Shown here one piece after another: positions 1 through 8,908 of a stretch of 64,000 bases of DNA. The position numbers and the translations under genes were made by a program. How positions within the stretch are numbered: position 1 is the stretch's first letter; the number at the start of each line of letters is the position of its first letter. Source of the DNA: Rhizobium sp. FY34 (GTDB taxonomy: Bacteria; Pseudomonadota; Alphaproteobacteria; Rhizobiales; Rhizobiaceae); assembly GCF_005222845.1 (NCBI RefSeq), contig NZ_STFZ01000014.1, forward strand, positions 171,784 to 235,783, written 5' to 3'. Below the pieces are notes generated by a model that worked only from the letters and a program-made list of their open reading frames with translations, did not search any database and was not told where the DNA came from.

Positions 1-1
1 C

Positions 2-345
2 CGGGCCTCGCTGCCGCGGCGGGGCGACAAGGGTCGAGATGACCGGCTGTTTTTGGAGGCCCTGCATTATGTCTCCGTTAACAATATCACCTGGCGCGGC
101 CTGCCGGAGCGCTATGGACATTGGAACAGTGTCTGGAAGCGCTGTTCCCGATTGAGCAAGGCGGGTGTTTTTGAGACTTTCTTCGAGCACCTTGCCAACT
201 TGAGCACGTCGGCCGATCTGGTTCAGATGTTCGATAGCACCGTGGTGTGCGCGCATGTTTCGGCAGCAGGAGCAAAAGGGGGCAATATGGCCAAGCGCTT
301 GGACGCTCGCGAGGCGGCTTCTCTACCAAAATCCACCTGAAGACC
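2..345 (+). pseudogene. IS5-family (IS427-like) transposase fragment
   Basis: This is the remnant of an IS5-family transposase, cut at both ends. The first frame (from base 2, running in from outside the window) reads an orfA-type segment that includes LPERYGHWNSVWKR and ends in AGAKGG. The orfB-type continuation, QALGRSRGGFSTKIHLKTD, lies in the -1 frame from about base 283. The shift falls at a run AAAAGGGGG (274-282), the kind of slippery run this group uses for programmed frameshifting, so the shift itself may be natural. Similarity stops at about 345, and only the first catalytic region of the DDE domain is present. The fragment is inactive. Confidence 0.75.
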
Positions 346-445
346 GATCCCATCATCCTCTGTGCACATATTGTCTGTCGTCGAATGATTTGAGACTTTT
401 CCTGCTCTGGAAGATTGGAGTTTCCGGCTCAGTTTACGTGTTGAT

Positions 446-1125
446 TTAAGCCGCTTTGGCCTGGTGGTTCAAGCGGCGCTGTCTGATTGTGTCTCGTTTG
501 ATCCTTTCGCGTTCCAGCAGGATGGTCTGGCCGCGTCCGAAGTAGACGTCGGCCGGAGTGAGATTGTCGAGGCTCTCGTGATGTCGGCGATGATTTGTAA
601 TGCTCGACGAAGGTCGCGATCTGCGCCTCAAGGTCCTCCTGGAAGAAGTCGTTTTCGAGCAAGATGCGGTTCTTGAGCGTCTGGTGCCAGCGTTCGATTT
701 TCCCTTGTGTCTGTGGATGGCCGGGAGCTCCATGGACCTGATCAATCTTATATTTCTCCAGCCATGCGCCGAGATCGGCGGCCACGTAACACGGGCCATT
801 GTCGGATAGCAGACGCGGTCGATGTTCGACCTTGACTTTGTCGCAGCCTGAGGCGGTCAGTGCCAGGTCGAGCGTGTCTGTGACGTCATCGACCTTCATG
901 CTGGTGCAAAGTTTCTAGGCGATGATGTAGCGGGAATAATCGTCGAGGATGGTCGATAGGTAGAACCAGCCCCAGCCGATGACCTTCAGATAGGTGAAAT
1001 CGTTCTGCCACATCTCGTTTGGCCGCGTGGTCTTGTCCTTGAGCTCGTCGTTGGCCTTGATGACAATATAGGCTGGCGAGGTGATCAGGTCATGGGCCTT
1101 GAGCAGACGATAAACCGAAAGCCTC
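446..1125 (-). pseudogene. IS3-family transposase orfB, broken
   Basis: This is the integrase-like catalytic part of an IS3-family OrfB read on the minus strand. It starts abruptly at 1125 with LSVYRLLKAHDLITSPAY. All three DDE regions are visible: the first Asp in WQNDFTYLKVIGWGWFYLS, the second in LLSDNGPCY and the Glu in HPQTQGKIERWHQ. Two lesions kill it. One is an in-frame amber codon just after SRYIIA near 917, where relatives have Trp. The other is a frameshift near 595-600, after which the C-terminus continues in another frame to a stop at 446. The N-terminal part is missing, removed at the border of the IS256-type element. Confidence 0.8.
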
Positions 1126-1151
1126 GGGACTGTCAGGAATTTCGTGTACGG
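1126..1151 (+). repeat. IS256 left terminal inverted repeat
   Basis: The outer end starts GGGACTGTCAGGAATTTCG. All 26 bases are repeated in inverted orientation at 2425-2450. Confidence 0.9.
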
Positions 1152-1160
1152 GAGTGCATA

Positions 1161-2402
1161 ATGGGTATGATGGAGACCACCCATAGCACGACGGAAAGAG
1201 CCGGTTATCCCGGACACGATATTGGACCAATTGCTCGGCGGGGCTGATGCCAAGACGGCCTTTGACGGCGGCGGTCTGCTCGACCAGTTGAAGAAGGCGC
1301 TTGCGGAACGGGCGCTGAACGCGGAGATGGATCACCATCTCTCAAGCGAAAGTTCCAGCGGCAACAGCCGCAATGGCTATGGAAAGAAGACTGTTTTGAC
1401 AGACGGCGGTTCTCTGGAACTGTCGATACCGCGGGATCGGCAATCGAGTTTTGATCCGCAGCTTCTGGCCAAATATCAGCGGCGGTTTCCCGGCTTCAAC
1501 GACAAGATCATTTCGATGTACGCGCGAGGGATGAGCACACGCGAGATCGTCGGCCATGTGCAGGAACTCTATGGTGTGGATGTTTCGCCGGACCTGATCT
1601 CGGCGGTCACTGATGCTGTGCTCGATGAGATTGCGACCTGGCAATCGCGTCCGCTGGAGCCGGTCTATCCGCTGGTGTTCTTCGATGCGCTTCGGGTCAA
1701 GATCCGCGACGAAGGCACGGTGCGCAACAAGGCCGTCCATGTGGCGCTCTGCGTTCGCGGCGATGGAACCAAGGAAATTCTCGGTCTTTGGATCGAGACC
1801 AACGAGGGCGCAAAGTTCTGGCTGCGCGTCATGAACGAGATGAAGAATCGGGGCGTTAGGATATCCTGATCGCCGTCGTCGATGGGCTGAAGGGCTTCCC
1901 CGATGCCATCAACGCGGTCTTTCCGCAAACGACTGTGCAGACCTGCATCGTCCACCTGCTCAGAAACTCGCTGGATTTTGCCTCCTGGAAAGACCGCAAG
2001 GATTTGGCGCGCGCCATGAAGCTGATGTATTCGGCCGTCGATGACACGGCTGCTGAAGCCGCACTAACCTCGTTTGAAGCGGGCTTCTGGGGCCAGAAGT
2101 TCCCGGCTATCGGCCAAATGTGGCAGCGCGCATGGCAGGAGGTCATTCCCTTCTTTGCCTTTCCCAAGGACGTGCGCCGGATCATCTATACGACGAACGC
2201 CATCGAGGCTTTGAATTCCAAGCTACGCCGCGCGGTGCGCGCAAGGGGGCATTTCCCCTCCGATGAGGCGGTGACCAAACTCCTGTATCTGGTCTTGAAC
2301 AGATCGGAGAAAGAGTGGAAAATGCCGCCAAGAGAATGGGCAATGGCGAAATCCCAGTTTGCCGTTCTCTTCGCGGATCGCTTCCAGGCCGCGAGGGCGT
2401 AG
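1161..2402 (+). pseudogene. IS256-family transposase, two frameshifts
   Basis: This is a mutator-type (IS256) transposase in three frame segments. The N-terminus METTHSTTE reads from an ATG at 1161/1167/1170. The protein then continues in another frame near 1195 as KEPVIPDTILDQLLGG and runs to about 1858. There a single-base loss sends the frame into a stop, and the remainder (DILIAVVDGLKGFPDAI onward) continues in a third frame to a stop at 2402. The catalytic acids are present: Asp in FFDALRVKIRD, Asp in VVDGLKGF and Glu in YTTNAIEALNSKLRR. The otherwise full-length, well-conserved sequence points to recent decay. Confidence 0.88.
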
Positions 2403-2424
2403 ACAGAAATGTTCAACCGCACGT

Positions 2425-2450
2425 CCGTACACGAAATTCCTGACAGTCCC
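2425..2450 (-). repeat. IS256 right terminal inverted repeat
   Basis: This is the reverse complement of 1126-1151 over 26 bases with no mismatch. It marks the right end of the IS256-type element. Confidence 0.9.
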
Positions 2451-2527
2451 CGCTGGTTCGGTCTATCGCCACGTATAGATGGAGCTTCGCCTCGGCAGTA
2501 CGCATTTCGACAATGTCGATGTCAACG
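2451..2527 (-). pseudogene. IS481-type transposase scrap
   Basis: Only about 25 residues survive, DIDIVEMRTAEAKLHLYVA followed by IDRTS. They resemble the start of the integrase core of IS481-type transposases (usually HIDIAEVRTAEGKLYLFV). The fragment abuts the right end of the IS256-type element exactly at 2450/2451 and runs out near 2527 into an IS630-type fragment. Confidence 0.55.
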
Positions 2528-2615
2528 GACCGAGGCTGCGCAGCAGCGCCAGAACGACCCGAGAATTGTGGTCGGCAATATCCTCCGGGCTGATACCCGG
2601 TCCCGTGCGGGTGCC

Positions 2616-2759
2616 CTAACCTGTGCGCGCCTTGGTCTTGGCCAACGTCTCGTCCACACAGACGAGACGTGAGGGGCTCTTTTGCAGAGCGGGTTGACGA
2701 TGTTCGCGCCACTCATCGCGCTCCCGGCGCATGTCGGCGGGTTCGCGTTCTGATGTCAG
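2616..2759 (-). pseudogene. IS630-type transposase scrap
   Basis: The minus-strand frame reads RDEWREHRQPALQKSPSR then LVCVDETLAKTKART before a stop at 2616-2618. This resembles the segment of IS630 transposases that carries the first catalytic Asp (RLVFIDETWAKT). It is too short for function and is one of five IS families broken into this 2.8-kb stretch. Confidence 0.55.
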
Positions 2760-2908
2760 CAGTGTTTTTTATATGTCATCCGCAGCACGTCTGCTTTCCC
2801 AGACCATTGCTGTTGCCTGCCCCCGCAGCGCCCAACACTGAACGTTCGTCTCTGATAATCAAATTTCATCAAGAGATTGCAGCTCTTCTCCGACGGCGCA
2901 AGCCTTGC

Positions 2909-4423
2909 TCAAATGAGAGCGCAGACGGTCTTGGTTTCCAGATAATTCTCCAGTCCCAGTGCGCCGTTTTCATAGCCCCAGCCCGACTGGCGGTGGCCGC
3001 CTTTGGGCAGTTCGGGCGAAAAATAGGAATGGCAGTTGATCCAGATCGTGCCGGCTTTCACCTGTGCCGCCAGGCGGTGGGCGCAGGACAGGTCTTTCGT
3101 CCAGATGCTGCCGGCCAGACCGTAAGGGCTGTCATTGGCATAGGTCAGGGCTTCTTCCACATCATCAAAGGGTGTGACCGCAACGACGGGGCCAAAGATC
3201 TCCTCGCGCATCAGGCGCATCTCCGAGCGCACGGCCGTAACCACAGTCGGCGCGTAGAAAGTGCCACACTCGCCGCTCTGGGTACCGCCACTGGCGATGT
3301 TGGCGCCCTCTGCCTGTCCCTCTGCAACATAGGCGGCGACACGATCCGCCTGGCGGCGGTTCACCAATGGGCCAAGATCGGTTGCCGGATCAAGCCCATG
3401 GCCGAGCCGCAGCGCCGACGCCGCCTTGGACAGCCTGTCCACCACCGCGTCGCAGACCGATCTGTGGGCATAGACGCGCGAGGCGGCAACGCAGACCTGG
3501 CCGGAGTTTGAAAAGATACCGCGTGCCACGCCATCGATCGCCAGTGTCATATCGGCATCGGGCAGGATGATAGCAGGTGATTTTCCGCCCAGTTCCAGCG
3601 TCAGTTTTTTCAGGTTTCCGGCCGCAGCCGCAACGATCATCTTGCCCACTTCGGTGGAACCCGTGAAGGCCACCTTGTCGACATCGGGATGGGCGGTGAG
3701 GGCTGCTCCGACAACCTCGCCAAAACCGGTGACGATATTGACCACGCCGTCCGGCAATCCGGCCTCCAGCATCAATTCGCCCAGCCGAAGCGCAGTCAGC
3801 GAGGTTTCCTCGGCCGGCTTCAGCACCACGGTGCAACCGGCCGCCAGTGCGGGCGCAAGCTTCATCGCGGCCATCAGCAGCGGCGAGTTCCACGGCGTGA
3901 TGGCGGCCACCACGCCGACCGGTTCACGCGTCGTATAGGCAAAGATCTGTTTTCCCGCCGGCTGGTAGCTGATCGAGGTAGGAATGGTGGTGCCGAGGAT
4001 TTTCGTGCAGAAGCCGCCGAAATAGCGGAACTGTTCGGCAGAGGCTGGAATTTCAGCAAAGCGGCTGGTCCTGAAGCTCTTGCCCTGATCGAGCGTTTCC
4101 AGTTCGGCCAGTTCGTCTGCATGGGTGTCGATCAGTTCAGCGATTTTCCACAACAGCTTGCCGCGCTGCGACGGCGTCAATCCCTTCCATGCGGTCGAGG
4201 AAAGGGCAGTGCGGGCGCTTGCCACGGCTTCATCGACATCAGCCACCGTGCCTTCGCAAAGTTCGGCAAGGATCTCGCCAGTGGCCGGATCAGCCGTTTC
4301 AAACCAGCTCGCCGATGCGCCGTTCCGCCATGCACCGCCAATCAGTATCTGCTTGCGGCGCTTTGCCAGAAAATCTCTGGCTCCCTGGCTCTTCGGGGCG
4401 ATGGTGGTGAGTGCAAGTGTCAT
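2909..4423 (-). CDS. aldehyde dehydrogenase (NAD(P)-dependent)
   Basis: This is a 504-residue cytosolic aldehyde dehydrogenase that oxidises an aldehyde to the acid with NAD(P). The Rossmann/oxyanion region has TPWNSP (Asn179), the general base lies in LELGGKSP (Glu277) and the nucleophile in SNSGQVCVAASR (Cys311). Length is normal for the superfamily, and the C-terminal oligomerisation segment is intact. It is the last gene of a co-directional run starting at 13021 (perhaps 17539) and follows the molybdenum hydroxylase genes by 12 bases. In this context the aldehyde may come from oxidative N-dealkylation, the upstream GMC oxidoreductase or the ThDP decarboxylase; that link is inference. Betaine-aldehyde or phenylacetaldehyde dehydrogenase are family alternatives I cannot separate. 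Confidence 0.92.
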   Translation of the reverse strand: MTLALTTIAPKSQGARDFLAKRRKQILIGGAWRNGASASWFETADPATGEILAELCEGTVADVDEAVASARTALSSTAWKGLTPSQRGKLLWKIAELIDTHADELAELETLDQGKSFRTSRFAEIPASAEQFRYFGGFCTKILGTTIPTSISYQPAGKQIFAYTTREPVGVVAAITPWNSPLLMAAMKLAPALAAGCTVVLKPAEETSLTALRLGELMLEAGLPDGVVNIVTGFGEVVGAALTAHPDVDKVAFTGSTEVGKMIVAAAAGNLKKLTLELGGKSPAIILPDADMTLAIDGVARGIFSNSGQVCVAASRVYAHRSVCDAVVDRLSKAASALRLGHGLDPATDLGPLVNRRQADRVAAYVAEGQAEGANIASGGTQSGECGTFYAPTVVTAVRSEMRLMREEIFGPVVAVTPFDDVEEALTYANDSPYGLAGSIWTKDLSCAHRLAAQVKAGTIWINCHSYFSPELPKGGHRQSGWGYENGALGLENYLETKTVCALI

Positions 4424-4435
4424 GCCGGTGTTCCT

Positions 4436-4912
4436 TCAGCGCAACTGAGCGGTGCGGATGCGGGAGGCAGCGTTCAGCGCGCCCCTGATGATCGAATGAT
4501 AGCCGGTGCAGCGACAGAGATTGCCTTCAAGTCCGGCGCGGATTTCCCTCTCCCCGGCATCGGGTTGTTCGGCAAACAAGGCAACCAGCGCAAGTGAGAC
4601 GCCAGGTGCGCAGTAGCCGCATTGGAAGGCGTTTTCCTCCGCCAATCCTTCCCGCACCGCCTGTCCCAGCGGATGCGCTAGGAGCCCTTCGACGGTCATG
4701 ATATCTGCGCCCTCAAGCTGGAACGCCATCAGCAGGCAGGCATTGGCCAGCCGGCCGTTGATCAGAACCGAACAGGCGCCGCAGCGGCCGATGCCGCAGG
4801 CAAGCTTGGTGGCCGTTCGCGCCAGATGCTCGCGCAGGATGTCCGTCAGGCGCGTATCGGCCGTGCATTCGAGCAACACTGGTTTGCCATTGAGAGTGAA
4901 ATCGAGGGTCAT
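4436..4912 (-). CDS. molybdenum hydroxylase, [2Fe-2S] small subunit
   Basis: This 158-residue protein is the iron-sulfur subunit of a xanthine-dehydrogenase/CO-dehydrogenase-family enzyme. It passes electrons from the Mo centre to FAD. The plant-ferredoxin-type cluster ligands are Cys39, Cys44, Cys47 and Cys59 (LACGIGRCGAC region). The second cluster ligands are Cys98, Cys101, Cys133 and Cys135 (QCGYC and LCRCTGYH). The start ATG overlaps the stop of the upstream large subunit in an ATGA, so the two are translationally coupled. Partners are the fused FAD/Mo protein next door. Substrate could be a purine, another N-heterocycle or an aldehyde. Confidence 0.92.
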   Translation of the reverse strand: MTLDFTLNGKPVLLECTADTRLTDILREHLARTATKLACGIGRCGACSVLINGRLANACLLMAFQLEGADIMTVEGLLAHPLGQAVREGLAEENAFQCGYCAPGVSLALVALFAEQPDAGEREIRAGLEGNLCRCTGYHSIIRGALNAASRIRTAQLR

Positions 4913-7900
4913 TCGGGCACCGCGAGACGGGACAGAAGGGCTTCCGGGTCAATTGGCGTGACAGCCGGGCAATAGCCGGTGGCGGCAAAAATGGCGTTGG
5001 CGATGGCCGGTGTGATTGCCCCGATACCAAGTTCGCCTGCCCCGCGCGGCCCAAGCTCGTCGCCGGCATCCAGTTCCTCCCGTGCGAAGATGCTGAGGTC
5101 AGCCGGTGCATCCTGGATGCCGGGCAGCATGTAGGTGTCGAGGTTGGTGGCAAGATGGGCACCGTCACGCATCTTGCAGTCTTCGCTGAGCGTAAAGCCC
5201 AACCCCTGCACGGCACCACCCTCAAGCTGGCCGAGATAGGCGGCAAGATCGATGATCGGGCCTGCGGCAGAATGCTGATGCAGATCGAGCACCCGCAACT
5301 GGCCCGTGACGCGGCTGATCGCAACGCGGGCCAGCGCGGCCCCGAAGGCGAAGATATAGCGGGCATTGCTGGCGGGATAATCGGTCTTCGGAAATTCGTA
5401 GGTTACCGTCACAGAGGGAAGATCGGCGTCCGGCAGGTGGTCGGCCAGCTGCCGGTAGGTCACGAGCAGTTTCCCGCTATTGCTGCCTGCCTCCGCCAGC
5501 CCGCCGGGCGCGAACACCAGCCGCTGCGGATCGCATCCCAAAAGGCCTGCGGCCGCGTCACACATCTGCCGGCGGAATTCAGGGGCCGCTTTGCGCGCGG
5601 ATGCCCAAACGACATAGGTGCCGCGTGAGGCCGTGGTGGAGCCTGAATCCGGCGCCAGCCGCGTATCACCCGTGAGCGGCCGAACATCGGAGCGCGCGCA
5701 GCCAAGCTCTGTGGAAACCGCGCCGCAGATCGCAGTGAGCAGCCCCTGCCCCATCTCGTCCAGCCCGTAGGCACCTTCGATGAAGCCATCCTTTGTCAGG
5801 GCAAGCCGACCGGCGCAGGGGTCGGGGATGACCGATCCGAGGCCATTTCCCTGGTAGTTCATCGCCATGCCCGTGCCGATCAGCCATTCTGCGTCATCGC
5901 AAAGCCCCTGCGGCCGCCTCCAGAGCGGGCTCGCTTTGGCTGCCGCCAGCATTTCATCCAGCCGTTCGCTGGGGGCAACCGTCTGACCAAGATAACCGGG
6001 GGTGCCGGGGAGGCGCAGGTTACGCTGCCTGATCTCCACGGGCGACAGATCGCACAGGGCTGCCAGCCGGTCCATCTGGCATTCGATGGCAAAGGTCATC
6101 TGGTTGGCGCCAAAACCGCGAAAGGCGCCGCAGAGCCCGTTATTGGTATAGGCAAGGCGACCGCGCGTGGCGATATGGGAAACGTTATAGGGTCCGGCTG
6201 CATGCTCCATCGCGGTTTCCAGCACGCCGGGACCGAGAGAGGCATAGGCACCCGCATCCGCCAGCAGATCCACCTCCTGGGCGAGAAGAAGGCCGCTTGC
6301 ATCGCAGGCGGTTTTCATGCGGATCGTCATCGGGTGGCGCTTTTGGCCGGCGAGCACGGATTCAGCGCGCGTCAGTTGCAGGCGCACCGGCTGCCCTGCC
6401 TTCAGCGCCAGAAGCGCCAGGGCCGGCTGCACGGAAAGCTCATCCTTGCCGCCGAAGGCTCCGCCTGTCGGGGACGTGACAACGCGGATGTTCTCCTCCG
6501 GCAGGCCGAGAATGCGCGACAACTGCAACCGGTCGCGCCCGCCGTGCTGGCCGCCGGCGCAGATGTTCAGCGTTCCATCCGGATCGACGAAGGCATAGCC
6601 TCCTTCGGTTTCCATAAAACCGTGCATCTGCCGGGGGGTGACATAGGTGTCTTCCACCACATGGAAGGCTTCTGCAAACCCCTGCGCCACATCGCCGCGC
6701 GAAAACAGGATTTCCCGTTGCAGGTTGCCGGTTTCATGCACTGCCACGGCCTGCGGCAGCAGGGCCGCCTCGACATCCGTGACGGGGGCAAGCGGTTCAT
6801 AGACAACTTTGATCAGCGACAGCGCCTTTTGCGCCGTCGCATCATCGACGGCGGCAACGGCTGCGACCGGATCGCCGCGGTGGCGAACCTTGTCGAAGCA
6901 AAGCGCCGGTTGATCCTGCACAACGATGCCGAAGGCATTTTCACCCCTGATGTCGCGGTGCGTGACGACGGCGGCGACGCCGGGCAAGGCTTGCGCCTCT
7001 GTTGTGTCGATGGAGAGGATGCGCGCATGGGCGATGCCTGCCCGCAGGATGCGCCCGACAAGCATGTCGCTCTGGCGATGGTCGGTGAGATAAGTCAGAG
7101 TGCCCCCGATCTTGGCGGGCAAGTCCGGGCGGATATGCCAGCGTTCCGGCGATCTGGTGCGGCCAAGCGCTAACTCGACCTTTCCCGTTTGTGAGCTATG
7201 AGGCTCGATGGCGACCGACATTGCGGGGGCACGGGCCGGCAGGTAACCGCCAAGACCAAAGGTCAGCGCATTGGCCGCAACGGTCCGGCGATAGGCGGCG
7301 GAACGGACATCATCGCCCGGCGCGTCAATGGTCGACAGCAGGACCGCATGAAGTGCTGCCCAGTCGCCATCGCCACAGGCGAGCGCTTCCGCCTCCCGCA
7401 GGCGTGCCGGCGAAACAATGCCGCCACCGACCGCAAGACGGGCAAAGCGGGGGCTATCTCTGCCCGGCAAAATCCGGCCGGCGACATTGATGACGCTTGG
7501 CGTGAAGGCGGCGCGTAGTCCTGTCTTGCGAAACACGAAACGTTCGTCCGGATCTTGGGGCGCGATGTGGATCGCGGTGAGGATTTCCGGCTCTCGGTCG
7601 GTATCTGCAAGCCAGTCCTCCAGCGACAGGCTGACGCTTCCGGCAGCGCCTGCAACGTCGACAACCGCATCAAGCGCCAGAAGGGCTGGCAGAAGACAGC
7701 CGGTTCGCCCGGCAATATTGCCGCCAATCGTTGCCAGATTTCGAACCGACGGGCTTGCCACCACGCGGATGGCTGCGGCCAGAAGCGGCAGGTGCGCGGC
7801 GATTTCTGGCGCGCGCAAAAGCTCTGCAAGCGGCGTCATGACCCCGATACGAACTGCGCTTTGTCCTTGCATAACGCCTGAAAGGCCTGGAATGCGGGCA

Positions 7901-8040
7901 AGGCTCACCATCCGCCGGGGCTGGACACACCCCTTTGCCCACTCAAGCTGAAGTGCCGTGCCCCCAGCAATGAGGCGCGTTTCTGGCTGACTTGCTTCCA
8001 GAAGCGCTTTGTCCAACGTGTCGGGGGCCAGAACCTCCAT
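4909..8040 (-). CDS. fused FAD and molybdopterin subunits of a xanthine-dehydrogenase-family hydroxylase
   Basis: This 1043-residue protein joins two subunits usually encoded separately. Residues 1 to about 280 form the FAD-binding CoxM/XdhB-type domain (LIAGGTALQLEWAKG and TIGGNIAGRTGCLLPALLAL). From about 300 to the end is the CoxL/PaoC-type molybdopterin domain, starting PAKIGGTLTYLTD. It carries GGAFGGKDE, the cofactor segment CGAFRGFGANQ and the C-terminal catalytic Glu region PRGAGELGIGAI. With the small subunit it would hydroxylate a heterocycle or aldehyde using water as oxygen donor. The stop overlaps the small-subunit start (ATGA), and the start lies one base from the upstream oxygenase gene. 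The fusion order FAD then Mo, with the Fe-S gene last, is unusual. The context of adenine and guanine deaminases favours a purine-like substrate, which is inference. Confidence 0.9.
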   Translation of the reverse strand: MEVLAPDTLDKALLEASQPETRLIAGGTALQLEWAKGCVQPRRMVSLARIPGLSGVMQGQSAVRIGVMTPLAELLRAPEIAAHLPLLAAAIRVVASPSVRNLATIGGNIAGRTGCLLPALLALDAVVDVAGAAGSVSLSLEDWLADTDREPEILTAIHIAPQDPDERFVFRKTGLRAAFTPSVINVAGRILPGRDSPRFARLAVGGGIVSPARLREAEALACGDGDWAALHAVLLSTIDAPGDDVRSAAYRRTVAANALTFGLGGYLPARAPAMSVAIEPHSSQTGKVELALGRTRSPERWHIRPDLPAKIGGTLTYLTDHRQSDMLVGRILRAGIAHARILSIDTTEAQALPGVAAVVTHRDIRGENAFGIVVQDQPALCFDKVRHRGDPVAAVAAVDDATAQKALSLIKVVYEPLAPVTDVEAALLPQAVAVHETGNLQREILFSRGDVAQGFAEAFHVVEDTYVTPRQMHGFMETEGGYAFVDPDGTLNICAGGQHGGRDRLQLSRILGLPEENIRVVTSPTGGAFGGKDELSVQPALALLALKAGQPVRLQLTRAESVLAGQKRHPMTIRMKTACDASGLLLAQEVDLLADAGAYASLGPGVLETAMEHAAGPYNVSHIATRGRLAYTNNGLCGAFRGFGANQMTFAIECQMDRLAALCDLSPVEIRQRNLRLPGTPGYLGQTVAPSERLDEMLAAAKASPLWRRPQGLCDDAEWLIGTGMAMNYQGNGLGSVIPDPCAGRLALTKDGFIEGAYGLDEMGQGLLTAICGAVSTELGCARSDVRPLTGDTRLAPDSGSTTASRGTYVVWASARKAAPEFRRQMCDAAAGLLGCDPQRLVFAPGGLAEAGSNSGKLLVTYRQLADHLPDADLPSVTVTYEFPKTDYPASNARYIFAFGAALARVAISRVTGQLRVLDLHQHSAAGPIIDLAAYLGQLEGGAVQGLGFTLSEDCKMRDGAHLATNLDTYMLPGIQDAPADLSIFAREELDAGDELGPRGAGELGIGAITPAIANAIFAATGYCPAVTPIDPEALLSRLAVPE

Positions 8041-8041
8041 C

Positions 8042-8908
8042 TCAGGCGGCCCCGGCCGTGGTGCCGAAACGGATGCCTTTTTCTTTCAGCCAGCGGCGAT
8101 AGGCAATCGAGGAGGAATCGGCGCGTGTCGGAATTTCCGCCCGCGGTTCCAGCGGCAGAAGCAACGGGCGCTGGTTTTCCACGATGATGCGGTCCTGCAG
8201 GAAGATGACCTGTTCGAAGTTGAGGAGCGCCTTGTGCGGCGAAACCGCATCAACCAGATACATCACCGGCTGGGCGCGACAGAGCCCCTCTTCCATCGGC
8301 TGGATGAAGAGCGCAATCGCATCGAGCCGGTTCGGCGACGTTGGACAGACCCGGTAGAGCATCACCACGAAGGGTGATGGCACACGGTAGGTCAGTTGCA
8401 CGAAATCGCCCTCGCTTTCGGTGGCAGCGATGCGCGGCTGGAAGAAGGTGCAGTTGGTTGCCCAGACCTCGTCCACGTCGCGGCGGATCTCGGACAGGTA
8501 ATTCGGCACTTCCGTATACGGCTCGGAGCCGAGGATATCCGTATGGACAAAAGGAAAATGCGCCATATCGAGGAAGTTCTCGACCACCCGAAGGCCGGAG
8601 GCGCGCATGGTCACCCAGCCGCACAGCACAAAGCGTCGATCCGTCTCCAGGGCTTCCTCGATATGGACGATATCCTTTGCCGGCGTGCCGAGCGTGACGA
8701 ATAGACAGCCGTACTTCACCTGAACGGGCAATGCCGGTCCGGGCTGGCCGGCCGGACCGATTTCCCGCACAAGCGGTGCGCCGTCCGAGCCGAGCCGCAT
8801 TTCGATATCCTGGCCGAGCAGCTTTGTGCGCACCGGCTCTGCCGTCAGATCTCCAGCCGTTGCAACGGCATACCAGTCATCCAGCGCAACCCGGTCCGTC
8901 GTCTTCAT
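8042..8908 (-). CDS. Rieske-type oxygenase catalytic subunit lacking the Rieske domain (paralog 1)
   Basis: This 288-residue protein matches the catalytic domain of Rieske non-haem iron oxygenases. No C-x-H / C-x2-H Rieske motif is present anywhere, so the iron-sulfur cluster must come from another protein. The mononuclear iron site is clear: ENFLDMAHFPFVH gives Asn111, Asp114, His117 and His122, and FLQDRIIVENQRP gives the third ligand candidate Asp239. I start at the Met at 8908 rather than the longer frame from 8968. It aligns with the start of the paralog at 22896, and its ATG overlaps the stop of the upstream deaminase as ATGA. Length equals the known Rieske-less N-demethylase NdmC (about 280 residues). 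Likely partners are the Rieske-only protein at 16562 and the GST-like protein at 15930. Reaction inferred: N-dealkylation or hydroxylation of a purine-like compound. Confidence 0.85.
   Translation of the reverse strand: MKTTDRVALDDWYAVATAGDLTAEPVRTKLLGQDIEMRLGSDGAPLVREIGPAGQPGPALPVQVKYGCLFVTLGTPAKDIVHIEEALETDRRFVLCGWVTMRASGLRVVENFLDMAHFPFVHTDILGSEPYTEVPNYLSEIRRDVDEVWATNCTFFQPRIAATESEGDFVQLTYRVPSPFVVMLYRVCPTSPNRLDAIALFIQPMEEGLCRAQPVMYLVDAVSPHKALLNFEQVIFLQDRIIVENQRPLLLPLEPRAEIPTRADSSSIAYRRWLKEKGIRFGTTAGAA

Larger units (their letters stand above)
1126..2450 (+). mobile_element. IS256-family insertion sequence (degenerate)
   Basis: This element of about 1.3 kb is bounded by perfect 26-bp terminal inverted repeats (1126-1151 and 2425-2450), with one transposase gene filling the inside. 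Length, gene layout and transposase type fit IS256. The expected 8-9 bp target duplication is absent: the left flank (bases to 1125) and the right flank (from 2451) differ and belong to two different broken IS elements. That suggests recombination or deletion after insertion. The transposase is frameshifted, so the element could move only with a transposase supplied in trans. Confidence 0.85.

Noticed and set aside
6175-7173. 332-codon open frame opposite the molybdenum hydroxylase gene
   Set aside because: It is antisense to the molybdopterin domain, with no family features.
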